NCBI GenBank assembly: GCA_964023205.1
Contig: OZ026833.1
Coordinates: forward strand, 40,765,137 to 40,829,136
From: Lutraria lutraria
Taxonomy: Eukaryota; Mollusca; Bivalvia; Venerida; Mactridae
Direction: 5' to 3'
DNA length: 64,000 nucleotides
Shown here in pieces: positions 21,586-36,264 of this stretch. Position 1 is the stretch's first letter; the number at the start of each line of letters is the position of its first letter. Made by a program: the position numbers and the translations under genes. Below the pieces are notes generated by a model. It made no database searches, was not told where the DNA came from, and saw nothing but the letters and a program-made list of their open reading frames with translations.

Positions 21586-23559
21586 CTTCTGCAATAGTGA
21601 CGTTCTAATCACTCGTATACTCGTATGTTATTAAACAGTTGACGTCCACATGATGTCGATGCCATAATAATGTCACATGCAATTTTGAACGACGCTCATG
21701 GGAAGTGGAGGGAGATTGTGACCTTGATGGTTTTTTTGTCTTCAGTCAGATAATTATTCAGTCTGTTAAATTATTAAGTTCTCTTTATTTTATGTGATTC
21801 GATTTTTGTTTCCTCGGAGGCATGCAAGTGTAATCATGACCATTCAAAACTAGTTTTACTCCCATGTTTTTTTGTTATAGACCGATCGAAGGCAACACAC
21901 TCCGGAAGACTGTTTCTTGTCCTCAGTTTTGTTTATGTATGGGTCTATGTATATAATAGGTTTTGGGTTGATAATGTATATTGTTTTGTATGTGTTTTTT
22001 GCTAGGTATTCTTTCTTATCTACATTACAGCCAAAACGTGTTAAACATCTAGCGTTAGCAAATCTTAGATTTATTCTTCGCGAAAATGGTTATTTTATTA
22101 ACTGAAATAAGGTCATACGTAACATTCAATACTAATCCATTGAATATAAAGGACTAGTCATCGTAAAATATATTATAACGTGAAACGTACTTTTACCACA
22201 TCATTGCATTATGATTTACTTGCAAATCTGCCAAGATTTGCTTCGCTTTGAACATTCGGCTACACCAGTGACACATGTGCTAAAACACTTTTTCGCACGT
22301 CGTACAAGATTAGTTGATTTTCATAAAATCTGCGAAAAAAACAATGTAACCAAATAATTATTGTTCTTCATAGAAAAGTGTAGAAAACAATATAAAAGCA
22401 AAATGGAATCTCACTTTTTTATAATAACAGGCTGGTTCTGTGCCTTGTCGCCTTCGAAAGATCCTCCTAGTCGCAGTTAGGAACTTGATCAATCGAGGCG
22501 ATTTTACAACTTGACTTGTTTCAGATTATATATTTTGCACAAATTTTAATTGAGCTGAGAGTGCCTTCCATCTCACTTCAAATTTCTTGATTTGAGTCTT
22601 TTTTTTTCTTTATTGATGATGTCCGCAGCATTATGACTGTGTTGTTTAAGGCTGATTAAAGTTGATTTCACTGTTATATTTACGTTTGTCTTTCCATATT
22701 CAGTTTGTTGCTTATTAAACACCAGTCAAAATATTTGATATCTCATAGACACTCTACCTAGTGTTTGCAATGTATGCGTACTTCCCGTTCGATATGGGCG
22801 CATAATAGTTTTCCTTCTAAACTGTTTCTTTCTTGACATCTCTTCGATCCCGTCCTAACACTGTGTATTGCAAACAAGGACCAAGCATGTCGCTTTCTAG
22901 CTTTTTCAAAAGCTTACCTTGTATAGTAACAATACTACTCTTGATTACGTTTTGCTTATTATGTCTGTACCATTTATTTAAGCCCCATGGAAAGACGCGG
23001 CTTTGACAGAGTTGAATAACTGTGTAATGGTTGGTTACGGTACAATTATCAGTGAGTATTCTCATCTATATCAAACTGTAACATCAATGTTAACATGTAA
23101 ACATATACATTGTAATTATTGTATGTTGTGTATATTCAACTTTTGTTAAACAACTGTTACTTATATTCTGTTCACCTATGATATTGAATTTAACTTTTTC
23201 ATATATATGGCTATGTATAATTTTGTATAATGATTGTGCATAATTGTGTATTGTGTGTGTTTGTATAGCAAACGTGGTGAGGACTGAATCTGGTATTGAA
23301 AATATGTGACAATTCTAAGAGTACCATTTACAAGGTTTTAGGGTTAGGGGTAGATGTCAATCAGATGTATATAAGTCATTGCCAGTCAATTCCTCACAAA
23401 AAGGAAGATTGAGGGGAACTGAGTTACAAACTGAGGACGTCCTCGGTTTGTATTGCATATACAATTGCATACAATGTGAGGACCTATCTATTATGGAAGA
23501 CCTCGGATTGTATGGAATACTAGTACACGATTGTGTGTGTTTGTAAACTTTGTTTGCTT

Positions 23560-23560
23560 G

Positions 23561-23595
<35 letters not shown>

Positions 23596-23596
23596 A
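23560..23596 (+). repeat. (TG)n microsatellite in intron 6 of B
   Basis: This TG run is shorter than its counterpart in A and has one TT interruption. Confidence 0.9.
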
Positions 23597-24716
23597 ATTA
23601 CGCATAATGTGTAATTGCGGTTTGTGCATAATTGTGTGTAAATTAGTTAAATTGTGTATTATCGTGCATGTATAATCGTGTTGTTAAAAAAATTATGTAT
23701 TTGTATAATTGTGTTTTGTGTGTAGTTTTGCTTAATGTGTATATTTCAGCATTATGTTTAATTGTGTTTCGTGCCTAATTGTGTTCTGTATATTGTTTTG
23801 AATTATAGATTGCGTATTGAGTATAGATTTGTGTTGTGTAAAATGATATTTTATGCAAAATTTTGTATTATGACAAAATAAGTATTTTGTATAATTTTGT
23901 TTTGCATATTGCTCGTTTATGTATAATTGCGTTTTGTGTAAAACTAGTGTGTGTTAGAGGATAGCTTGTATATACGTATATATGTTTCTTGCATAATTGT
24001 GCATTCTTTAAAATTGTGTTTTGTGCATTATTGTGTATTGAGCATAACTATGTGTCGCGACAAATAGACATAATGGTGTTTAATTGTGAACTGTGTAAAA
24101 ATGTGTACAAAAACGTTTTATTCTAGATCCTGGATATAGAAAACCAAGGTATTTACATGAAGTAGAGTCAAAAATAAAAGCGCGAGAAATTTGTAAAGGC
24201 ATCACCGAAGATATCTTTGATGACAAATTCACCCAAAACCAAATATGTTCCTTAGACCATGAGTCTGGTGGATGTGACGTAAGTCTATATTTAAGCTGAT
24301 GTGTCAAATAATACTTTCATAATTTCTTATTATTACAAAAACATATTTTCTTGAACTGTTGTATTGAAGTATACAGCATGACGAATGATATCCACATTTC
24401 TTATCGGCATTGCCTAATCAATATTTAAATTAATCCAGGATGTGATCTTACATCATTATTCCTATCTATGACTGAATAAAAATAACCGGTCCGGTTAGTT
24501 CATTTTGAAACTACATCAAATGTAAATTTGGTTATCGAAACTCCAATCCAATCGGCAGGAAAAAAATATATAATAATTAACTTTAAAAGCATGCTCTTTT
24601 GCAAAATAAGCTAGATTACCCAATGTAGTTTAGTAATAACTATGTCATAAAAGAGAATGCGCCAATGATTTTGGAAGACTGTGTTTATATATTTGTATAT
24701 ATATTTAAATATTTGA

Positions 24717-24869
<153 letters not shown>

Positions 24870-24872
24870 TAG

Positions 24873-25915
24873 AAAATGGCAAACATCATTACTTGTATAT
24901 TATTAGTTTACTGTATGATGCAAGTAAAATACGGGTTCATGTATAACGTGTGTTTTCTTGTCTTTTTTATATTGATGATTGATTTATTTATCTGTTGTTT
25001 CACGGTTCATCAGACAGCTATGGTTATTTCAGAGCCGTCCCAGAGATAATTTACAAGAGAACATGGCATTTATATCCCTTCTCTTTTCGAATAGTTTTTC
25101 CTGGTTCTTTATCGTTCCCGCTGTAAATCACCGATACACGCCTCACCTATTTCCTGCGATTTTCTTAATACAGTATTTTGCTCGATAGTTGGGGGTGGGG
25201 ACGCTGAAAATGTGTCCTGAAATATTAAAAAAGCGGAGCCGATATTCGAATTCTAGTCTTTAAATGATATATCATAATGCATTAAGTTGAAAATAAACTA
25301 ACATGTATCGTTTCTTCACACAAGTCTAAAGGATCGAAAGAATTCTACCCCTTAACTATGATCTACAACACAATTCATACTCAAACAACAGTACTCATTC
25401 ACAGAACTGCAATATCAACGAGTGACCACGATTGGAAACACTAAGCTTTCCATACAAAAAAATGTTACAAAAGAAATATATTGTAGATTTAAAAAGTACC
25501 TCTTTCTTGTTTTTTAAAACCATTGGCTAATCCGAATCTACAGAAAATCACATTACTTCATGGCTGTTGCATCGGAAATGCATATCTTTTCGTCATGTGT
25601 TTGTATGCACAACACTTTTATCATCATCAGAAATTAAATGAATTTATCTTGCATTTGTTGATTGGCGATTCTATCCGAGGAAAAGCAACAATTACCGCGT
25701 ATTCAAATTCTTATTAAGGCACGGAAGCTATATTCGGCGAAATCTCGCCCCTCAGAACAAAAAAGCAACAAACGTTGTAAATGAATTATTGTAGAAACAC
25801 GATCTTGGCGTATAAATATTGATGAAAATAACTACTGAAATACACGTGAATCCTTTCTACGGCTACAACGAACTAACGAAAGAACAAAATAAATCGAATC
25901 GACAACAAATTTCAA
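24873..25915 (+). other. 3' flank of B
   Basis: This is a near-identical duplicate of 15699-16740 with a handful of substitutions. It contains no gene. Confidence 0.5.
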
Positions 25916-25919
25916 AGTT

Positions 25920-27408
25920 TATTGCATTAAACAGGCCATAAGACATAAGTTGCAGCATATGAACAAATTATACATAGACAAATCTTGCAACAAAGACATA
26001 TTGCAAGTATATGAATCAGATACACAAATAGATACATATGAATTAATCAAACATGGATAAATACTGCTTCCTTTCTTGTGTAGCGTAATATATAAACATA
26101 GCCAAGTTACGTTCTATATCATTATGGTATGATGACATGAGTCTATAAAATTTATCTAAACATGCGTTAGTTGTATAATATTCAGGTATATACGTATTTA
26201 GTTCTTAAATTACTATAAAGCGGACAGATCATGACAAAATGATATTCGTCTTCTATAAATCCTTCACAATAAATACAAGTACGATACTCTCTATCAATAT
26301 TATAATTTCGCCCTTTTTCTATCATCAAACAATGCGAATAATTTCTAAAGCTTGCCAAGCATCTTCTAAATTTTGCAATATCAATAACTAATGTATGTAT
26401 CAGTTGTATAGACTGTGTATGATCCTTAAGTCTTTCAACATATTGTAAAAGAAACAATGGTTCATTGTCAACAAATTGCGATTCCTAAATATACCCAAAT
26501 CCGTTCGTATATAAATTACTTCTAACATTAGTTGCCCAATTACAATAACCAGGGCGATCATAATATACCATCATTTCATAACAGAGTCGTACATTTCTAT
26601 CTCTAGGCGTTTTCAACAATCTCAACCAATATTTCATACAACGCTTTGCAGCATTTATATTAATTGAGTATCTACCAACATCTCCAAGAACTGCATTATT
26701 AAATGACGACATACTAACATTTAAGAATCTTTTACAAGCGTACACTTGCACATTCTCAATACGTGACATGGATTTTAACCCCCACATTTCAGAGCCATAA
26801 AGTAAAATTGATGAAATCTTGGTACCAAATAATTTAAAAAACGTTTTATATGGTAAGCACTGAAACTGATGTAAATAATTTAACATGCTTTAAAGTGCCC
26901 TCTTAGCCTTTACAGACATTGCATCAGCCATTTTATACATTGAAAGTCTGCTAGAAAAATACACTCCAACATAAGTAAAACCATTAACAGCTTCCAGAGC
27001 TTCACCCGCAAATGTCCAACGTTCGCAACTAGCTAGGCAACCACCTCTTCTAAACACAATGACTTTTGTTTTGGTAATACTAACATTAAGCTTTAAACTC
27101 ATGTAGAACATTTAATTGCCTCTGTAGACCAACAACAGTGTCAGCTGCTAATGCAATATCATCTGCAAACATGAGTAAGAATATTTCAGCAGTATCTGGA
27201 AATAGCTGAATGCCCCTAATGTTATTCTCGCATAAAAGTGCATGTAATTCATTGATAAACAATACAAACAATATTGGACTTAGTTTGCAACCTTGCCGTA
27301 GACCAACTGGACATGTAAGATAATTACTATGACCTTTTGACGTTTTAACACACGCTTTAACAGATGCGTATATGGATTGAATGGCATTAAACAATTTAAT
27401 CAAAGTTA
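25920..27408 (-). mobile_element. Second copy of the truncated LINE
   Basis: This duplicates 16745-18245. The reverse transcriptase frames are 27403-27086, 27111-26890, 26886-26485 and, for the zinc-knuckle C-terminus, 26457-26182. It shares the premature TAG with the first copy, so the element was dead before the duplication. A further deletion of about 11 bases near 27094 adds a frameshift. Confidence 0.8.
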
Positions 27409-29895
27409 ACAGATCAAAATTGCTTTATAAAACTGGAGAAACACTCAACAAACTAAAACATAAACTGACCAAGAGCATAGTCCGATCGCATACAAATTGA
27501 ATAATTCTATAATTACGAGTGCATTTGAGATGATTCGGTTCAAAATGGTATTGTGGACAGCAATTTAATATTTCCATGATGGTCCTAATTTCAGAAAAAA
27601 ATGGAATAAAGATAAAAGTGATTTTTCTGCGCCGGATCTTCCGATCCATGCCGCACCAAATGAACTTTTCCCGTACAATAGTAATCCCATAAATCGGTAT
27701 ACACCATTATTATCCTACTCTTAGTATACTTATGTCCGAGATGTTGCGCTTTATTGTTTCCCAGTTATATCGACTGTATATTGTCTTTAAGTGAGTCAGT
27801 ATACTTCATTATAGGTATTGGGGATATGCTTATTTCAAAGTTGTTCGGTCAGTATGTCTGTAAAGCTTTGCTACATCGTCGCCTAATTCTTATTGTGCTC
27901 TATAATTTATATCACCATGTTCGTCTCACCTTGCTCTACATGTTCGTGACAAGAAAATAATGAATTATGACGTCACTGACGATGATCCCGCCTAACATTT
28001 TGCTCCATCTCCAAGCGAAATATTAACTTATAAAACTTTGGGAGTGATTTTCTCAAACTTTTAAAATTAGTTGTTAAAGCATCGCTCCACTAAGGCGACG
28101 ACATATATTGGTGATTTGGTAAACACAGTGAAAGCTATTTAAAGCAGACAACAAAGCACTATGCATGCACACTATTGACTAAACCTCCAAAGATGCTCTA
28201 AAGTATATACCGTACCGGCTTGTTTGGTCTCTTACATGTGTCTTTTTCAACATTTTAAAAAAAAACATACGTATGCATTGTATTATTTTATATATTTTTC
28301 AAATCCTGACATATCAAATAAAAGTATTGAATATACACATTGAAGCGTCATAATTTGAAGGCCAAACTGCAAGTCACTTTTAAGCTTTAGTAAGAAACAA
28401 ACGTAAATTTCATTGACTATAAAGTGTAAGTAAAATGCAATTAAAGGGACAAATATCTTGATATTAACCATTTATTATCCATGAAAATATAATACATTGT
28501 GAAATAAACAAACTTAAGTATTACAAAGAAAGTTATTGCCATTTGGAACAAAATACTACAAAAATAGAAATGACAATTTTGGGGCTTTCAATAACGAACT
28601 GACTTCATAGTTTGCCATAACATTGTATGCTTAGGTTATTTGCATAGTAAAATTTCGTATATAAATTGATAAACAAATTGACTTTATATATGGAAGCAAG
28701 AACGCCGCTTGTCAATTGTCGTGTGAAGTGTGTAGTGTGTCATTAACAATTGTTCCAAATGGAATCTCCTCAACTGAGCCGAAATCAAATCAAACTTATT
28801 GTGATTGATTACTGGATAGATCTCAAGATTGGCTCTGTCCTGGAGGTCACATGTTAAATACTGAACAACTTGAAATATTCTTATGGCCAAAACCGCAAAG
28901 CCTACAGCTAAAATATACGTGTAGCATTGTCTAGTGGTCCATTACAATAATTTGTCAAATCATATTTATAGGATCAAAATTGATCACGCCACATGATCCA
29001 TTTGTTTTACATAAATTTTTCAGTGAAAGCCTTTTAAAATCGTTTGGGCATATGCAAGAACTTAGATAATTAGTGCGTTGCATCTACTTGTGGTTGTAGA
29101 GATTGTTTACATGACGCCCATTTAGGTTAAAATTGGTCCTCACTTGGGGTCTTCATACTATATATTAGTTTATATAAGGAAAACGTTTAAAACTCATCCT
29201 GACTAGACGCGCATGCTATAGAGCTTAGATATTTAATGCGTTATATTGACAAATGGTTCTCTTATAATATTGATCAAACTATTCTCTTGGTTCAAAATTG
29301 ATTTTGCCGCAGTGTCATTTTTACTAAGTTGCGAAGTGTTCTGGTTGTTCAGGTGTAAGAAATTTAAGGGTCTTCAGCACTCACTTGTTTATCTTTTCCC
29401 ATTTAAATGTGGATTTTTTCAAAATGTCGTAGGTCAGTGGAAGACTAGAATGATATCAAGCAACTTCAAATTTTAGTGGATGTTGGGAAGTGATTACCAT
29501 GTGTCGCGTCGTCATATTTAAGACACGTGTGATCTTCAGACTCGCGATACAAATGATTTGATTGGTACTTCGGCAGCAAACGTAATGTATTAGTTGTGGT
29601 CTATCCTTGTCCTTAAGGACAATTTGCTAATTGTTAATAAGTAATGCGATACAATCATGTACAGTATGAAATATTTATCATTGGCAATCTTACGCTACCA
29701 TCAGTATTTCCTATCGAAATTAATAATTTTGTTGGCAACGAAGTTCAACAAGTCATGAAGAAAACGCTTAAGGCCGATTATGATGACTTTTATTTGCACG
29801 ACAATGATATGACAGCAGAAGCCGACTGGCCAAGTTGCGTAGCGGATGAAAATTGTGAGTAGTCACTGGTAAACTTGTAAATAAAGAGCTTCACG
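27409..29895 (+). promoter_or_regulatory. 5' flanking module of gene C
   Basis: The proximal part (about 28600-29895) matches the 5' flanks of A and D. It contains the small open frame 29644-29862 and, before the start codon, ttgtaaataaagagcttcacg. I could not place a TATA box or initiator with confidence. Confidence 0.4.
29644..29862 (+). CDS. Doubtful 72-codon open frame upstream of gene C
   Basis: The frame encodes an acidic, Asp/Glu-rich peptide with no signal sequence and no family match I know. A counterpart lies before D (58179-58397) with the same length and end; the version before A is broken. It ends in aatt|gtgagt, a good splice donor, so part of it could be a 5' exon. Most C-to-D differences change the amino acid, which argues against strong protein constraint. 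It is listed because it is shared, not because coding is shown. Confidence 0.2.
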   Translation: MRYNHVQYEIFIIGNLTLPSVFPIEINNFVGNEVQQVMKKTLKADYDDFYLHDNDMTAEADWPSCVADENCE

Positions 29896-32800
29896 ATGAA
29901 GATTGTACTGGGATTTCTCATCTGCCTTGCATATGGTAAGAATACTAAACGTATAATTGAAACAATTTTAAATTGGTTCAATCATTGTTTGTATGCTTGT
30001 TTAACAAATTTTAGATTGTGCAAACTACAAGTGAGACATCTTGTACCTTTTGGATCTGCAATTCTTTCGCGTAGTTTGTCAATGGTTATCTGTTAACACT
30101 GAACCTTAACACGACGATCTTACTTAATTATTTTCAATGTTTTATTAATAAGTATCTTTCAAGTTTGCCTCTCTATGTTATGCCACCAAGGACCACAATA
30201 GAAACAAGCGCTGGCGCTTTCTTGTTATACTTGGTATTGGAAGCATGTCATGGTTTAATTTTGTCTTATTTTTGTCTTTCTCTATCTTAATATTGTTGTT
30301 ATTTTAATTTATATATTACAAGTTTTATCTATATATTATAAACCATGCTTCTTATGCCGAAATAAATATATCTATTCATCTAAATTAATTCTATATTGTG
30401 CAAACTACAAGTGAGACATTGTGTACTTTTTCGAGATCTAAAAAATCTTACGCGTAGTTTGTAAATGGTTTTCTGTTAACACTGAACCTTAACACGACGA
30501 TCTATATCAGACGAAAGATAAATCGCGTGTCTTGTAATGTATAGGTAATTGACAAGTAAAGACTAACAATTATTGTTCTGTATGATAAAATATCATATAC
30601 CACATTTACGTATATACAGTCTTACTAATGATTTTATTAGCGTGTCAATTGAATGAAAAAAATAAATTGTACCTTTTTTAATCATAACTATTCAAACCAC
30701 GTTTCAATGTAGCCGCTGAGTTGTAATAGAATTTAAATAAAATATATAATATGCCAGTTAAAGGGTTTTAGTGTCAATCATAATTGTTTTCTATTAGATT
30801 TAAGACTATAAAACAATTCATCTTCTAGTTAGTTCTTCCAAATGTCAACTGCACGAGTATGTGTACAAACATATTTGATGACACTAAATATAGATACAGC
30901 ATTTAAATAATATACCTTTATTAAAGTTACTATCAAAATTTATGAAACATTTCGAAAATGATGAAAACAAATCCTTTCATTCTGAATGGGGTTTCTTAAA
31001 TGACATTCTTTTGCAAAAAATACTGAACTTATTTCGATGGCACAGGATGTTGGAGTAAAATCATTTTGGACCGAAACAATGCTGTACACATGTCCGAAGA
31101 AAAAATCCCCAAATTTGTAGAACTCCTTCAATCTGGAAAGTATGACGTGTCTCCCAAGAAAGCAGAGGCTGTAGAACGTATAGTTGGTGGAAGGTAGGTA
31201 GCTGTTCATCAAAAAGTGTTTTTAGTTCTTGTTGTATGCCTTTTGTCTTTAAAATATACCACAAACAACATTTGCGCTAAACTGCGATACTTAACACCAA
31301 GCTAACGTAATTTGAATGAACTAAGTGTAATGTCTTTTTTTTGTTGTTTGTTTTATTTTTATTTATTTTTATCTATTTATTTATTTCATTTGTTCGTGCA
31401 GCCCTGTGTCGATAGAAGGAAAGTCAATGCAAACTATCTGATGTTAATGATAACGCTTATTGAATGATTTTGCAATATACAAGTAGTAAATTTTTAAATT
31501 GAACTTGGCAACAGAATAGTTTGTACTTTTTCTTTAAAGACCAGCGCCTCTTGATGAATATCCATGGATCGTTTCAATATACGGCAAATATTTCTGCGGT
31601 GGTTCCATAGTGAATCCAAGGACCATATTAACAGCAGCCAGCTGCGTTAATGACACAAAGTAAATATCCATTTTATTTATTGCTATATGCTCCTACATTC
31701 GCTTCCTGTGCTTTGGGATATGATTAAACGCGGTATCACTTAAGCGGACTCCATCCTTAGGATAAAGGACAAACATTTAAGGTGATACGAGTTGCATTTA
31801 ACCATAGTGAGACTACAAGGAACATTTTGATCCATTAATTAATACATCAAGAATTCAACTAACACATTTAATATACAATCATACTTCAATCAAAGATTTA
31901 AACTATGTCCAAATGCCATTTTCTTGATTGGATTTTGCTCGTATATTCAAATGAGTGATTCTTAGACGGTGAATTTACTTAAGTATCTTACAGTTGTAAA
32001 ATCAATTTGGTGTTCTATACATACGGAAAACTGTAGTTACCAACAAAAAAAATGGTCTGTTTTGCAAAAATCAGCCGTTTCAAATGCAGATCTTTAGTTG
32101 GAAAGCCCTTCAAAGAATTATATGATTTTCGACCGTTGTCCGGAAACAGATACTGTTTTCCAATGTATATTGATACTGTTCCTGTTTGTCCGATCATTAG
32201 TCAGACAGAAAAGATAGAACTGTGTGATGATCATTCTGTTATAGGTTAATACATGGTGTAATGATAACTTATCTCGTTCTTTCGATACTCAGACCAATTA
32301 GAAAATGTAGCATTTAACTTTTAGTATTAAATCCCATATAGATCTACTAGTAATCTAATACTAATTGTTTGATGCTTTTATATTCGTAATCTAGTCCAAA
32401 CATCATCAGAATAAGAGCTGGGGATCGCGATACGCGTAAGAGGGATTACTCTGAACAGAGACGTTCCGTGGCAAAAATTATACTGGTAAGCTATATCCTT
32501 TTATGTACATTGATACACCTACATCTGAATTAGTCTGTAACTTTTTACCTTGATTTACTTATACAATGTATTAGATTTATCCTGCAGAAATAATATCACC
32601 AGTCAAAATACAGGAAATATGCTTTCCATAATTAAAAAAAAAACAATTTTTTTGGTCATAGTTCAGACTAACCGTCGTAAGTTTAAACTTGATAACAAGA
32701 GATCCGTAGAACGAACGCTCTCATGCTGAGCTAAACAAAAGAGCTGTGATGATTGGCCAAATATATAACAAACAAAATTAGTTCCACTGTACCCTTGTTT

Positions 32801-35784
32801 GTACCCTTTGTATGTACCCAACATAATAAAACCTCTGCCGTCATGTGCACCATTAGTGATCTTTTCAAAATGGCGGTGATCATAATTATGATATTAGAAT
32901 TAAGTAGCATGTATCATTCATACATACCTCAAGGGTTATTTGATCAGATTCAATTTCATATAATGATACAATGATAATATCACATGTTATAATAAATGGG
33001 AATTTTAATGAGCAAACTACTTTTAGTGATAAGATTATTCATGTTTAAGTTCAGCAAAGCAAATGTCAAAGAAAGGTCGAGGAGTATGGTTTGTGCTGCG
33101 GGTAACGCTGTTGAACACGCCAATGACATGTTTTTCAAGAAAGATTTAATTAATATCTTCCGGTCCCTTACGAATGTGGTGACAATGCAATGCCAATACT
33201 AAGCATTGATCTAGATTTGTACAGTTTGCTTTGATATCATGATATGTCTTTTGATTTTTTCAGCACCCGAAATTCAACGAACACTACAATTTTGATATTG
33301 CTATTCTGAAGTTGGAAACACCTTTGGTATATAACAAGTTCATACAACCGATCGACATGGCAAGTAGGTAGCTTTTGTCAGAACAGTATCATGATCAGTT
33401 TTGAAGTAATAGATGTGTGCACTTTGTCTGCAACAGTTACATATTGATTATTGTTTTATTAATGACTATCAAGACGTTCACGCAATGCCGATGCGCCGCT
33501 TGTTGGAACGAAAGTTCCCTTTGTAACGTATCTCATTTATACAATATTTGAACTATGACCTTTATGAATATTTAGTTTTGGAAGAGTTATTCGGTCTGTT
33601 AACTAACTATGAAATTTAGTTTTTGTTTTCCTGGTGGTAAGTGTGATGTTGGGCCCATCTAACTAGCTGAATCCCCCAGTAGCTTTGCTGCAGGACATTA
33701 TAGGTGGGGAAATAGTATTTTGTCCTCCATTTTTTGTATAAGTTAAGGGTAGGGGATTTGAGGGATGGTGTATTGTGGGGAAGGCGGGGTATTTTTATGA
33801 TTCTATTTTAATGAATGTTTTTAATGTTCAGTGTGTGTTGTTTACAATCATCTTTATTTATTAGTGGTTAAGTTTACTGACTGAATTCAAATTTCTGAGT
33901 CTATGGCTAAGCTAAAGATAATGGCTGGGCCTACGTTCCGTTCGTGTTAAGCAGATATCGTGTAAGTTATCACTCATAGCTAACTTGTTAATCCTGTTTA
34001 CCATATAACTTAAAGAAAACATTTCTCATACCTTCTCCTTTTCATCTTCCAGCCGTTAAGCACTATATTGTTTAGAACAGGCGTTTATCCATATTTTTTG
34101 GATTGTGACTGACTTGAAAGTCGGCTAGAAATTGGTTCTTTTAAAACATTATGTTATACACGTGGCGGTCTTTGATTAACACTTTCTTCCTGATATATTT
34201 ATTTTCTTACTATGCAATATTTATCAAAAACATGTACATATATGAATGTTTCTTATCTTACTTGCATAATCATGCCTACATCATTTATTTAAGCCCCCTG
34301 GAAAGACGCGGTTGTGACAGAGTTGAATAACTGTGTAATGGTTGGTTACGGTACAATAATCAGTGAGTATTTCTAATTTATTTCAAACTAACACATCTAG
34401 GTATACAAGGAGAATATACATAAATCAATGTGTACGTATCTTTTGTTAAACGATTTATATTTTGTTATTATTAAGATATCATCAGAAAATTCCGTGTCCA
34501 AAGCAATGCATCTCTGAACCTCATAAGAATACAGTGAGGACAAGTATATAAGTATAGACCTCTTTGTAATTCTTCCATGCGCATATAATATTGTAATATA
34601 TGTAATTGCATTAGCATTATGTATTATCAGAGTTTGTTCAAGTTATGTAACGTGTATAATAATGGATACGAATGGGTATACATACGTGTGTATTCAGTAT
34701 TTCCGAGTACAAACTATAACTACTGATCTGCAGAATTGATATAATATCCTTTTTATTGGCATATTCTGTGTGCATATGTGTTAAGTATTGAATGTGTATT
34801 GTGTATAATTGTGTGCAGTTTTTTATTGTGTATGACATTGTATCGTGTATGATTATGTATTTTGTAAAATTACGTGTTGTGTATACACGCGTTTTAACGT
34901 AATTGTGTTTTGTGTATCATTTTGTATTGTGCATTATTGTGTATAATGATGCATTTGTGTGGATTGTGTATAAATGTGTATATCATTGTATTCTAGATCC
35001 TGGATTTAAACAACCATGGTTCTTACATGAAGCAGAATCAAGAATAGCAAGTCGAAGCTTTTGTAAAAACATCACGGAAGATTTCTTTGATGAAATGTTC
35101 ACCCAGAACCAGTTATGTTCATTAGACTATGAGGCTGGTGGATGCGACGTAAGTCTAAATTTAGATAGAGGAGTCCATTAATTCATCCATTGTTCTTTAA
35201 CAATAAACCCTTTCGTTGAACTATTTTATTGTAGTACAGACAAACCTGCGAACAACTGTCACCCTTGGTAAGGATAAAACGTGTTTTGATTGACAAGTGA
35301 CCCTTATTCGGAGGTTATTCTGTTAAAAAAAATACGTGTCCCTTTCAAATAATAGTCTTTATTCACTCGGTGGTCTTTATTAGAATATGGCCGCTAACAC
35401 AGGTTTGACTACATTTGAAAAGATGAATGATATACCTTATCAGTATCTAAATTAAACCGATATCGTGTCATTATAGTCAAAGCTAAGAGTCAATACATTC
35501 ATTTTGAAACTAGTTCAAAGATAACCATGCTCTCTTGTTCATGTTAGACTTTCGATAAATCAAGTATGATTATTTCTGTGTATATATGTATGTTGACATT
35601 GTATATATCATATATCTGCGATATTTCATAGGGAGATGGTGGCGGACCTTATGTATGTTATGATGCTAATGCCAAAGCTCACCAAGTAGGGATATTGTCG
35701 TGGGGTACCAATAACTGCTGGATTGGGTACAATGTATATACGAGAGTCTCCAAGTTCGTGACATGGATAAACAGGCATAGTTAG
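29896..35784 (+). CDS. Gene C: secreted serine protease homologue, 8 exons, 290 aa
   Basis: The exons are 29896-29935, 31046-31193, 31540-31659, 32395-32485, 33264-33363, 34294-34362, 34997-35148 and 35632-35784, all GT-AG and in frame. Exon 5 is one codon shorter than in A. There is a signal peptide of about 14 residues, a propeptide with the single Cys, and activation at Arg58|Ile-Val-Gly-Gly. The four S1A disulfides are all present. Two of the three catalytic residues are lost: His57 is Ser97 (T-A-A-S-C) and Ser195 is Gly243 (G-D-G-G-G-P). Asp102 and Asp194, the latter needed to bind the new N-terminus after activation, remain. N-glycosylation sequons appear at N-D-T after the His57 region and N-I-T in the exon 7 product. 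It is a pseudoprotease by sequence; a secreted regulatory or binding role is inferred. Confidence 0.9.
30015..30508 (+). repeat. Direct repeat of about 110 bp in intron 1 of C
   Basis: The segment 30015-30122 (starting gtgcaaactacaagtgagac) recurs at 30396-30508 with a moderate number of changes. The 270 bases between hold a small inverted repeat (caagcgc...gcgcttt). Intron 1 of D keeps both starts but has lost most of the second copy; intron 1 of A has one diverged copy. Confidence 0.6.
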
Positions 35785-36264
35785 AAAAATGAAAAAAACA
35801 TCATTACTTGTTTATTATAAGCTCACTCTATGATGCAAGTAAAATAATGTTTCATTTATAATGTGTTTTCTTTTTTATATTGATTCTTTGGTTGGTTCTT
35901 TTCGCGGCCCATTGGACAACTATGGTCATTTCAGAGCCGTCCTAGAGAGAGGAAAGACAAGATACAGAAAGAGCAGAGCATTTCTATCCTTACTCTGTTA
36001 AATCTTTCCTTGATCTTTATCGTGTCCTGCGTAAAGCACCAATACACGCTTCACCCGTTTCTTGTGTTTTCTTAATACAGTATTTGTTTGGATGGGGACG
36101 CTGAAAAGCATTCCTGAAATATAGACAATCTGACATAATTACATGTATACATAAACACATTGTCAATGTAAGTGTGCTCAATGCACATAATACAGAAATA
36201 GACATTATATTATGTAATCAATGCAAGGTATATAATACCAAAAATTTATAAGAACAGACATGAA

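Noticed and set aside
32753..32974. 73-codon frame with a methionine-rich, hydrophobic tail in intron 4 of C and D
   Set aside because: Its position inside an intron and lack of constraint argue against coding. The minus-strand frame over the same bases is equally open.
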